DNA of 64,000 nucleotides, from assembly GCA_900548505.1 (NCBI GenBank), contig URKI01000001.1, positions 22,748 to 86,747 on the forward strand. The letters are read 5' to 3'. The stretch is from an uncultured Oscillibacter sp. (GTDB taxonomy: Bacteria > Bacillota > Clostridia > Oscillospirales > Oscillospiraceae). How positions within the stretch are numbered: the first letter of the stretch is position 1; each line of letters begins with the position of its first letter. Shown here piece by piece: positions 51,672 to 60,000 of the stretch. The notes under the pieces were generated by a model. It was not told where the DNA came from, did no database searches, and was given only the letters and a program-made list of their open reading frames with translations. Position numbers and translations under genes: made by a program.

Positions 51672-53666
51672 TTATTTTTCAAAGTAGTCGTCGATGGCCT
51701 GGCGCAGCTGGGCGCGCACCACCTCCGGGTCGCCCTTTTCCACCCGGCCGCCGGCGGTGGTGGAGTTTCCTCCGCCGCCCAGCGCCTCCAGGATCACCTG
51801 GACGTTGATCTCTCCCAGGGAGCGGGCGGACATAAGCACGTCCTCGCCGTTGCGGTAAATGACAAACGACGCCTTGACGCCCTTGAGACTCAGAAGCTCG
51901 TCGGACGCCTGGGCAGCCGCCACCCGGTCGATGCCCTCCTCCGGCACCACCGCAATGGCGATGGCGTCCCGGTAGGTCTCGGCCCGGCGGATGATGTCAT
52001 AGCGGGTGACCATCTCCTTGAGGTCGCTCTGGAACAGCCGCTGGACATCGGTGGTATCGGCGCCGGCCCGGCGCAAAAACGCCGCTGCCTCGAAGGTGCG
52101 GCCGCCGGTGCGGAGGGTAAAGTGCTTCGTGTCCAGCACGATGCCCGCCAGCAGCGCCTCTGCCTCCTCCCGCAGGAGGTCCGCCGGCTCCACCAGATAC
52201 TGCAAAAGCTCCGTCACCAGCTCCGAGGCGGAGGAGGCGTAGGGCTCGTGGAAACTGAAGGCAGCGTTTTCGATGTACTTGGCGGCCCGGCGGTGGTGGT
52301 CGATGACCGCCACCCGGTTGCACGACTCCAGAAGCTGCTGGCTTTCCACCATGTCGGGGCGGTTGGTGTCCACCACGATCAAAAGGGAGCCGGGACGCAT
52401 CTTCAAAAACGCCTCATTTCCGGAAATGAACACGTCCTCATACTCCGGCAGAGCACGCAGCTTGCTGAGTACCGGCCCGGCGGCGTTGCGCTCCAGGTCG
52501 ATGACGATCTGGGCCCGCTTGCCCCGGTTCCGGGCAGCGCAGCAAAGGCCCGCGGCGGCGCCCACCGCGTCCATGTCTGCAAAGCTGTGGCCCATGATGT
52601 AGATCTCCGTGGCGTCTGCCACCAGCTCGCTGAGGGCGTTGGCCATGACCCGGGACTTGACCTTGGTGCGCTTTTCCGTGGTCTTGGCCCGGCCGCCGTA
52701 GAAGGCGAAGTCCACCTTGCCACGGACCACCGCCTGGTCGCCGCCCCGGCTGAGGGCCATCTCCACGGAGAGGTTGGCGTTTTTATAGAGCTCCGCCATG
52801 GTGTCGGCGTCCTTGCCCACGCCGATGGAGAGGGTGGGATGCACGCCCTCGCCCACCTTGATGTCCCGGATGGCATCCAGCACGGAGAATCGATCCTCGG
52901 CAAAGTGGTCGAAGTGCTGCTCTTCAAAAATAAAGAGGTAGTGGTCCCGGGAGGTCTTCAGCAGCGGGGCGCCGGAAAAGGCCGCCCAGGCAGTGAGCTT
53001 TTCGTCGATCTGGGCCAGGACACCGCTGCGGGCGGTATCCGCGCAGGCCTTCATAAGGTCGTCGTAATTGTCGATGAGGATCACAGCCACCACCGGGCGG
53101 GTGGCGGTGTACTTTTCCCGCAGCTCATCGGCCTCGGTGGTGTCTACCCAGTAAGTGGTAGCCACCAGGTTCTGCTCGCCGCCCCGGCCCTTGGCCCGCA
53201 CCAGGCTGCCGTACACCCGGAAACGGCGGGAGTTCATGATCACCCGCTCCGGGCTCTCCTGCTTGCCCTCCAGCAGCCACTGGAAGGAAAAGGCGGGCAC
53301 CGCGTCCTCCACCTTCATTTCAAAGAGGTGCTCCCGCACGCCTGCCAGCTGCAGGAAGTTTTCATTGCTCCAGATGACCTCGCCGGTGTCCGGCCGGAAC
53401 ACCATGATGGGCAGCGGCGAGTTGATGAGGGTGGATTTGCTGGCGGTATCCACGCTGCCGGTGAGATTGTCGATGTATTGCAGCACGCCCTGGCGCCGTT
53501 TCTGGTTGGATTTGGTGAAATACACGTAGAGTCCCAGCGTGACGCAGCCCTCCGCCAGCGCCAGCAGGGGGCTGGCCATGGCCGTGGCCGCGCAGAAAAG
53601 CACCATGCACAGGAAATAGAGCTGCAAGTTCGGCTCCAGCAGTCGGGAGAGTTTTTTATTGTTCAT
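51672..53666 (-). CDS. gdpP: Cyclic-di-AMP phosphodiesterase GdpP
   Basis: The 664-residue membrane protein hydrolyses c-di-AMP. Domains in order: two transmembrane segments (~15-55), a PAS domain (~75-160), a degenerate GGDEF domain (~170-300, SIGVGKDADT where GGDEF would be), a DHH domain (~335-495, IMGHSFADMDAVGAAAGL, VVDTNRPD, VIDHHRRA) and DHHA1 (~580-660, GGGGNSTTAGG). ATG 53666 follows AAGGAG at 8 bases; a longer frame to 53747 runs across the promoter. First gene of the minus-strand block. Confidence 0.96.
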   Translation of the reverse strand: MNNKKLSRLLEPNLQLYFLCMVLFCAATAMASPLLALAEGCVTLGLYVYFTKSNQKRRQGVLQYIDNLTGSVDTASKSTLINSPLPIMVFRPDTGEVIWSNENFLQLAGVREHLFEMKVEDAVPAFSFQWLLEGKQESPERVIMNSRRFRVYGSLVRAKGRGGEQNLVATTYWVDTTEADELREKYTATRPVVAVILIDNYDDLMKACADTARSGVLAQIDEKLTAWAAFSGAPLLKTSRDHYLFIFEEQHFDHFAEDRFSVLDAIRDIKVGEGVHPTLSIGVGKDADTMAELYKNANLSVEMALSRGGDQAVVRGKVDFAFYGGRAKTTEKRTKVKSRVMANALSELVADATEIYIMGHSFADMDAVGAAAGLCCAARNRGKRAQIVIDLERNAAGPVLSKLRALPEYEDVFISGNEAFLKMRPGSLLIVVDTNRPDMVESQQLLESCNRVAVIDHHRRAAKYIENAAFSFHEPYASSASELVTELLQYLVEPADLLREEAEALLAGIVLDTKHFTLRTGGRTFEAAAFLRRAGADTTDVQRLFQSDLKEMVTRYDIIRRAETYRDAIAIAVVPEEGIDRVAAAQASDELLSLKGVKASFVIYRNGEDVLMSARSLGEINVQVILEALGGGGNSTTAGGRVEKGDPEVVRAQLRQAIDDYFEK

Positions 53667-53712
53667 TGCAAAGTCTCCTTTGTGCACATACACATACTCA
53701 TAGATTCTAAAT

Positions 53713-53741
53713 AGTATACCAGTTTTCCATGCGCCGCGCAA
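53713..53741 (-). promoter_or_regulatory. Promoter of the gdpP-rplI-dnaB-tilS-hpt-ftsH block
   Basis: On the minus strand TTGCGC (53736-53741), 17 bases, TATACT (53713-53718) preceded by TGG. TSS near 53705, about 40 bases before gdpP. Confidence 0.7.
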
Positions 53742-53788
53742 TAGCAAACTCCCCCTGCGGCGGACGCCGGCACCGTCATTTCCAACAG

Positions 53789-53818
53789 AAAAACGGAGGG
53801 CCTTTGCCCTCCGTTTTT
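53789..53818 (-). terminator. Terminator of the LacI-type regulator gene
   Basis: Perfect stem AAAAACGGAGGGC (53789-53801) with GCCCTCCGTTTTT (53806-53818); T-rich on the minus strand. It overlaps the stop codon of the gene. Confidence 0.9.
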
Positions 53819-54843
53819 CAAACCGTCTCCGCGTTCAGAATGGGACTTGCGGGATGGTAGTATTCCTTTTCCGGCAGCTTGTGCTCCAGCACAGCCTGCA
53901 GCAGCACGCTCAGAGCCTGGTAGCTCTGGTAGGCCAGGTTCTGGTCCACGCTGAAATCCACCTGCCCGGCGCGCAGGAACGAGCGCATCTCCGGGCCGCC
54001 GTCGTGGGCCAGCACCCGCACCCGGCCCTCCATGCCGGCCCGGCGGATGGCCTCCACGCAGGCGGGCACGCTCTGGTTTGCCATGTAGATGAGCTCCGGT
54101 GCCGGCGCCTCCGCCAGCGCCCGCTCCACCGCCGCAAACGTCTGGTCATAGTTCTCATGGCTGGCGGCAAGGCGCATGTCACGGCGGGAAAAGCCCACCT
54201 CCTCCAGCCGCTCCATGAATCCGTCCACCCGGCCCTTGTGACCGCCGTACTCCGGTCCGGCGTAAACTACCAGCAGCGCCTGTCCCGGGCGGGAGAGCTT
54301 GGCGGCGATCTCTCCGGCGATGCGACCGGCCCGGTGGGCGTCCTCCCCCACGAAGCAAAGGCGCCGGGCTCCCGCCAGATCCGAGTTGAAGGTCACCACG
54401 GGGATGCCCTGGCAGTGCAGCGCCTCCAGCTTTTCCCGGATAGCCGGGTGGTCAGAGGCGCACAGGGCGATGCCGTCCGCCCCCTCCTGGGCCAGGCGCT
54501 CCAGCAGGGCAAGGCAGGCCGCCGTGTCTCCCTGGGCATACTCCTCCACGTCCACCCGCAGATTGTAATCCCGCCGTTCCTCCCGGAAGCGGGCCGCGCC
54601 CGCGGCGATCTCCCGGCCTACATATCCGTCCCACCGGGGCTGCACCATGGCAAAGCGGCGCACCGTGCCGCTGGTGGCCAGAGCAGAGGCCATGTGGTTG
54701 GGCCGGTAGTCCAGCTCCTCCATCACCGCCAGCACCCGCTGGCGCACCTCCGCCTTCACATACGGCCGGTCGTGCAGCACCCGGTCCACAGTGCCGATGG
54801 ACACGCCAGCCCGCTCCGCGATCATTTTGATGGTTGCCCGCAT
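53818..54843 (-). CDS. LacI family transcriptional regulator
   Basis: The 341-residue protein has the LacI-type N-terminal helix-turn-helix (~1-50: TIKMIAERAGVSIGTVDRVLHDRPYVKAEVRQRVLAVMEELDYRPN) and a periplasmic-binding-protein-like sugar-sensing domain (CASDHPAIREKLEALHCQGIPVVTFNSDL, GEDAHRAGRIAGE). ATG 54843 follows GGGGTG. Close neighbours are the gdpP block and RNase J, so its regulated sugar or purine operon is not visible here; a LacI-like central GTTAAC lies at its own start site. Confidence 0.9.
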   Translation of the reverse strand: MRATIKMIAERAGVSIGTVDRVLHDRPYVKAEVRQRVLAVMEELDYRPNHMASALATSGTVRRFAMVQPRWDGYVGREIAAGAARFREERRDYNLRVDVEEYAQGDTAACLALLERLAQEGADGIALCASDHPAIREKLEALHCQGIPVVTFNSDLAGARRLCFVGEDAHRAGRIAGEIAAKLSRPGQALLVVYAGPEYGGHKGRVDGFMERLEEVGFSRRDMRLAASHENYDQTFAAVERALAEAPAPELIYMANQSVPACVEAIRRAGMEGRVRVLAHDGGPEMRSFLRAGQVDFSVDQNLAYQSYQALSVLLQAVLEHKLPEKEYYHPASPILNAETV

Positions 54844-54860
54844 GGTGATCACCCCGCTTT

Positions 54861-54902
54861 ATGTTAACGTCCACATCATATCATATCCCCCACGGGTGTC
54901 AA
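54861..54902 (-). promoter_or_regulatory. Promoter and candidate auto-operator of the LacI-type gene
   Basis: On the minus strand TTGACA (54897-54902), 16 bases, TATGAT (54875-54880). The near-palindrome ATGTTAACGT (54861-54870), centred on GTTAAC, covers the expected start site. Confidence 0.7.
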
Positions 54903-54967
54903 TCCTCTATTTTCCCCGCCGGGAACGGGCGAAAAAATAAAATGTATACAAACTGGATTTTCTGTGC

Positions 54968-54973
54968 TATACT
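54968..54973 (+). promoter_or_regulatory. Probable extended -10 promoter of RNase J gene
   Basis: TGC-TATACT (54965-54973) with TGTG just before it; the -35 (TATACA, 54945-54950) is poor. TSS would be near 54980. Confidence 0.5.
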
Positions 54974-54979
54974 ATATTG

Positions 54980-55255
54980 AACTTTGCGTTGAGGAGCCAT
55001 CGCTTCTCCGCTTTTCTACTGTATTTTACCGGTGCGGACTGCGCTTTCCGCTTCGGTCAAATAATATAAAAAGACATTCCATAGGCACGCATCAGGGCGA
55101 CACCACCCTCCCGCCGGCGAAACGGGGCCGGAGCGGGAGCTGGACGTCTTTCCTTTGTGCGCTCATTTTCGACCGCCGCGTCCGCGCTGCCGCCCGCTGC
55201 CGGGAACGTCTTGCTGTACCTACATTTTTAAATAGCAAGGAGTATTGAGAATTTT
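54980..55255 (+). promoter_or_regulatory. Long 5' leader of the RNase J gene
   Basis: About 275 untranslated bases separate the likely start of transcription from the ATG. They include a small hairpin (GAGGAG...CTTCTC, 54991-55007) and a GC-rich segment (55110-55200). An open frame (54964-55248) crosses it but lacks family resemblance and starts at the promoter, so I do not call it a gene. No other gene is visible in this gap. Confidence 0.5.
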
Positions 55256-56914
55256 ATGGCAGAAAAACTGAAAATCATCCCTTTAGGCGGCCTCAACGAG
55301 ATCGGAAAGAACATGACCGCCTATGAGTTCGGCGGCGAGATCATCGTGGTGGACTGCGGCATGGCCTTCCCCGGGGACGATATGTACGGCATCGACCTCA
55401 TTATCCCCGACGTGAGCTATCTCATCAAAAACCGCGCCCGCATCCGGGGATTGTTCATCACCCACGGCCACGAGGACCACGTAGGCGCTATCCCCTATGT
55501 GCTCAAGCAGATCAACATGCCCATCTACTGCACCCGCTTCACCGCCGGCCTCATCAAGCTCAAGCTGGAGGAGCACGGCCTGGTCAAGAGCACGAAGCTC
55601 ATCACCGTGGAGCCGGGCAAGACCGTCCGGGCCGGCAAGTTCAACGTGGAGTTCATCCACGTGAACCACTCCATCGCCGACTCCGTGGCCTTCGCCATCC
55701 ACACCCACATGGGTACCGTGGTCCACACCGGCGACTTCAAGATCGACTCCACCCCCATCGACGGGGAGGTTATCGACCTGGCCCGCTTCGGCGAGCTGGG
55801 CAAGGAGGGCGTGCTGGCACTGTGCGCCGACTCCACCAACGTGGAGCGGCCCGGCTTCACCCCCTCGGAAAAGACCGTGGGCGCCACCTTCGTCCGCCAG
55901 TTCCAGAACTGCGAGGACCGCATCATCGTCACCACCTTCGCCTCCAACGTCCACCGCATCCAGCAGGTGCTGGACGCCGCCGCCCAGTGCGGCCGCAAGG
56001 TGGCCGTCACCGGCCGGAGCATGGAGAACATGATGAAGGTCTCCACGGAGCTGGGCTATATGAAGGTGCCCAAGAACACCCTGGTGGACATCAACAAGAT
56101 CAAGGGCCTGCCCAAAAACAAGCAGGTCATCGTCACCACCGGCTCCCAGGGCGAGGAAATGAGCGCATTGTACCGCATGGCGTTCTCCACCCACAAGCAG
56201 GTGGAGCTGGGCGCAGGGGACAAGGTGATCCTCTCCGCCTCCGCCATCCCCGGCAACGAGGTGACCGTCTCCCGCGTCATCAACGAGCTGTTCCGCAAGG
56301 GCGTGAAGGTAGTCTATGACCGGGCGGACATCCTGCACGTGTCCGGCCACGCCTGCCAGGAGGAGCTGAAGATCATCCACGCCCTCACCAAGCCCCGCTT
56401 CTTCATCCCCCTCCACGGTGAGCAGCGCATGCTCCAGATCCACAGCCAGCTGGCCCAGGACATGGGCATGGAGCGCAATCACATCGCCATTGCCGACAAC
56501 GGCACCGTCATTGAGCTGACCGCCAAGACCCTGAAGCTCAACGGCTCCGTGCCCGCCGGCGAGGTGTACGTGGACGGCTCCGGCGTGGGCGACGTGGGCG
56601 CCGTGGTCATGCGGGACCGCAAGCGCCTGGCCGAGGACGGCATGGTGGTGGTGGTACTGCCCATCTCCGCCCACAACGGCGCCCTGCTCAGCGAGCCGGA
56701 GATCATCACCCGCGGCTTCATCTATGTGAAGGAGTCCGGCGATCTGATGAAAGAGCTCCAGGCCGTGGCCATGGACGCCGCCGAGACCGTCTCCCGCAAG
56801 CGCAGCCGGGACGACGGCGAGCTGCGGGGCGCGGTGAAGTCCGCCGTCAGCAGCTACCTCTTCAAAACCACCAAGCGCAGCCCCATGGTCATTCCCGTTG
56901 TGACCCGGCTGTGA
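55256..56914 (+). CDS. rnj: Ribonuclease J
   Basis: The 552-residue beta-lactamase/beta-CASP nuclease combines 5'-3' exonuclease and endonuclease activity in mRNA decay. It has PLGGLNEIGKNMTAYEF, the metal motif THGHEDHVGAIPYVL, VHTGDFKID, ADSTNVERPGFTPSE and the C-terminal PLHGEQRM. An AAGGAG lies a rather long 13 bases before the ATG. Only one RNase J gene appears in the window; B. subtilis has two paralogues. Confidence 0.96.
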   Translation: MAEKLKIIPLGGLNEIGKNMTAYEFGGEIIVVDCGMAFPGDDMYGIDLIIPDVSYLIKNRARIRGLFITHGHEDHVGAIPYVLKQINMPIYCTRFTAGLIKLKLEEHGLVKSTKLITVEPGKTVRAGKFNVEFIHVNHSIADSVAFAIHTHMGTVVHTGDFKIDSTPIDGEVIDLARFGELGKEGVLALCADSTNVERPGFTPSEKTVGATFVRQFQNCEDRIIVTTFASNVHRIQQVLDAAAQCGRKVAVTGRSMENMMKVSTELGYMKVPKNTLVDINKIKGLPKNKQVIVTTGSQGEEMSALYRMAFSTHKQVELGAGDKVILSASAIPGNEVTVSRVINELFRKGVKVVYDRADILHVSGHACQEELKIIHALTKPRFFIPLHGEQRMLQIHSQLAQDMGMERNHIAIADNGTVIELTAKTLKLNGSVPAGEVYVDGSGVGDVGAVVMRDRKRLAEDGMVVVVLPISAHNGALLSEPEIITRGFIYVKESGDLMKELQAVAMDAAETVSRKRSRDDGELRGAVKSAVSSYLFKTTKRSPMVIPVVTRL

Positions 56915-56920
56915 TCGAAC

Positions 56921-56955
56921 GCCCCCGGACGGTAAGCCGTCCGGGGGCACTTTTT
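56921..56955 (+). terminator. RNase J gene terminator
   Basis: Perfect 12-bp stem GCCCCCGGACGG (56921-56932) with CCGTCCGGGGGC (56937-56948), then ACTTTTT. Confidence 0.93.
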
Positions 56956-56976
56956 ATATTCCGGGAAGCCTGACGC

Positions 56977-57012
56977 AAAAAGAGCCCCGCCCTGTTGGGC
57001 GGGGCTCTTTTC
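56977..57012 (-). terminator. Terminator of the SLH protein gene
   Basis: Perfect stem AAAAAGAGCCCCGCCC (56977-56992) with GGGCGGGGCTCTTTT (56997-57011); T-rich on the minus strand, ~30 bases beyond the stop codon. Confidence 0.93.
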
Positions 57013-57043
57013 TTTGGTCACATCGTTCCGTTCACAGCATGCC

Positions 57044-60000
57044 TTACTGGGCCATGTCGCGATAGAGGAAAGTGACGACCTGCGCGCGGGTGCAGGTGGC
57101 ATTGGGGGCAAAGGTGGTGGCAGTGGTGCCGCCGGTGATGCCCTCGGCCACGGCCCAGTTCACCGCGTCGGCGTAGTAGGCGTCTGCGGGCACGTCGGTA
57201 AAGGCGCTGCCGCTGTCCACAGCCTGACCGTTGGCACGATACAGGAACGTGACGATCTGGGCGCGGGTGCAGGTGGCGTTGGGGGCGAAGGTGGTGGCAG
57301 TGGTGCCGCCGGTGATGCCGTTTTCATAGGCCCACAGGATGGCTTTGTAGTTATAGGCATCGACGGAGACGTCCGTGAAGGGATTCCCCGTGGAGGAAGG
57401 CTCCGGCTCGCCGGCCGCACGCCACAGGAACGTGACCACCTGGCCGCGGGTGCAGCCGCTGTTGGGGGCAAAGGTGGTGGCAGTGGTGCCGCTGGTGATG
57501 CCCTCGGCTACAGCCCACTTCACCGCCTCGGCGTAGTAGGCGTCCGCAGGCACGTCGGTGAACGCCAGCTCCTCCTCGGTAAAGGTGGCCTTGATCGTCA
57601 CGGAAGAGGCGGGCATGGTGAAGGTGTACTTGCCGTCGCCCTTGCTCTTGTAGTCGATCTTGTCGCCGTCCCGGTCGGTGATGGTGAGGGTCTCGAGCAC
57701 ATAGCCCTCGTCCGGCTTCACCGTCACGGTGACGAGATTGCCCCGGGAGGCTCTGGAGGGAGACACGGAAACGGAGCCGTTGTCCGCAGACTTCACCTCC
57801 ACGGAGTAGCTGCTGGAACCGCTGCTGCCGCCGCTGGATCTCTTATAGGGGGTGATGGTGCCGGTCAGCAGGTTATAGTTGTCCGTATCGGCGGGAGTAA
57901 ACGTCCAGCCGTAGGCCGTGTTGGACTCCACGATGGTGGCGTCGCCGTCATCCCAGGCAATGGTGCCGCCAGGGGTGATGGTGCCCACGTCCAGCGCGGC
58001 GTCCGCCAGGGTGTGGCCGGACTCCTTGATGGCGGTGTAGGAAGGCGCGCCGGTGGGATCGGCCTTGTCGATGGTCACCAGCACGGTGGCTTCCACCTGG
58101 GCGTAGACTGCCGTGTCAGCGGGGGTAAAGGCCACCGTCTTGGGGCCGCTGTCGGCCACGGCGGTCAGGTTCTGGCCTGCCTTGAAGGACCAGGTACCCT
58201 CCACGGTCTGGCCGTCATACATGGCGGTGCCGCGGATGGCGGTATCGGCAATGGGCTCTCCGTCGTACACGGCGGAGATATCCTCCACATCCAGCACGGG
58301 CACGAACTCATAGACCACGTTGACCACCACATCGGCGGTGGAGTCGGCGTAGTTGTCGGAGGAGAGGATGATGGGCGCAGAGGCGCTCTGGCCCACGGCG
58401 TCCTCCGTCAGGCCCGCACGCAGAGAGAAAGTGACCTGGCCGTCGGCGTCCACGGCAAAGGCATTGCCCAGCAGGCCGTAAGCGTCCTCGGTGCTGCCCA
58501 GGCTGTATGCCCGTGCGCCGGCGTTGCCGGGCAGCAGGCGGGAAACATCCTGGCTGTGCTGCGCCACGTCGTCATAGCGCACGTACACGTTCTGGACGGG
58601 CAGCTCCCGGGCGGCAGCCTTTTCGATGACGCCGTCGGAGAGGGTGATGGCGGGGTTGGTCAGGGTGTAGTTGGCAGCCAGAGCGGTATTCTTCAGGGCC
58701 ACCTCCACCTGCACGGTCTTGCCGGTGCCGGCGTTGGGGTCGTCGAACCGGGCGGTGACCGCGTAGTCCACGCCCTGGGTCAGCACGTCGCCGTTCACCA
58801 GGCCGTCCAGCGTGGCGGTGGCCTTGGCTGCGGTGGTGCCGTCAAAGGTCTTGGTAATGGCGGAAGCCTGGGCGGTGACCGCCTTGGGCGCCACCGTCAG
58901 GGTGTAATCCATGGACGTGGCGGCAAAGGCGCCGGGCACGGCCGCAGCGGTGGCGGTGATCTTAGTCTCACCGGCGCCGGTGATGGTCACCTGACCCTGG
59001 CCGTCCACCGTGGCAACGGCTTCGTTGCTGCTGGTGTAAGTGATGGCGCCGCCGCCCACAGAGTGGTTGACGGCCGCATCGGTAATGGGGCTGTCGCCAT
59101 AGGTGGCGGACTTGTCCGTGCCGTCGGTAAAGGCGATCTCCTGCCGGGGCAGATCAATGACCTCCACCTGAAAAGAGGCGCTGACGGGGTTGATGTTGGC
59201 GCCGCCGGCATAGGAGACGGTGACGGTGGCGCTGCCGGCAGCCTTGCCGGTGAGCACGGCCTCACCCTCGGCGCCCTCCACGCTCAGGGCCTTGGTGTTG
59301 CTGTTTTCATAGGTCACGGGCAGCAGAGCGTCGGAAGAGGGGAACTTGGCCGTGACGGCCACCTTGGTCTGGTTGCCCACGATGACCGTGGTGGTGTCCT
59401 GAGGAACGGCCAGCACCGGCGTGGCCTTCTGGATGGTGAAGGTCCGGCTCTGGGTGCCCAGATTGTCCTCGTCCTCATACTTGGCGGTGACGGTATAGGT
59501 GCCCGCATCAGTGACGGTGGAATCCAGCGTCACATTCTGGGCATTCCCGCCGTCCTTGCGCAGGGTGTAGGTAAAGGCATCGCCGCTCTGGCCGTCCAGG
59601 GAGGCGGCGCCCACGAACTGGCTCAGCGCCATGGCTTCGCCGGTGTAGACGGCTTCGGCGGACGTCTGGGGGAAGAGGATCTTCTCGGAGACGTCGTTCT
59701 TGCTGAATTCCTTCCAGTGCGCAGTCACCGTGGTATTCGCAGTAAAAATAGTATCTTTGCTGATCTGCTTGCCAGCCTCATCAAACCAGCCAAGGAACTG
59801 ATAGCCTGTTCTCTCCGGCACGGGCAGGGAATCCCGCAGCTTTCCATCCGGGCCGGTCGTAAGCGTATTCCCGCCAGGCAGTCTGCCGCCGGCCGGGTCA
59901 AATGTGACCGTGTAAACGGGATCGGGAATGCTGCCTTCCACCACTTTGACTCCCGGGATAAGCACCACGCCGGAAGTTCCGTCTGTGTTGCTCCATTTGA

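Noticed and set aside
54964..55248. 94-codon ORF ahead of RNase J
   Set aside because: It begins inside the promoter -10, has no ribosome binding site and no protein-like composition.
57100..57562. CRISPR-like appearance of regularly spaced repeats
   Set aside because: The repeats encode SLH motifs in frame, are unequal in length and have no unique spacers of constant size.
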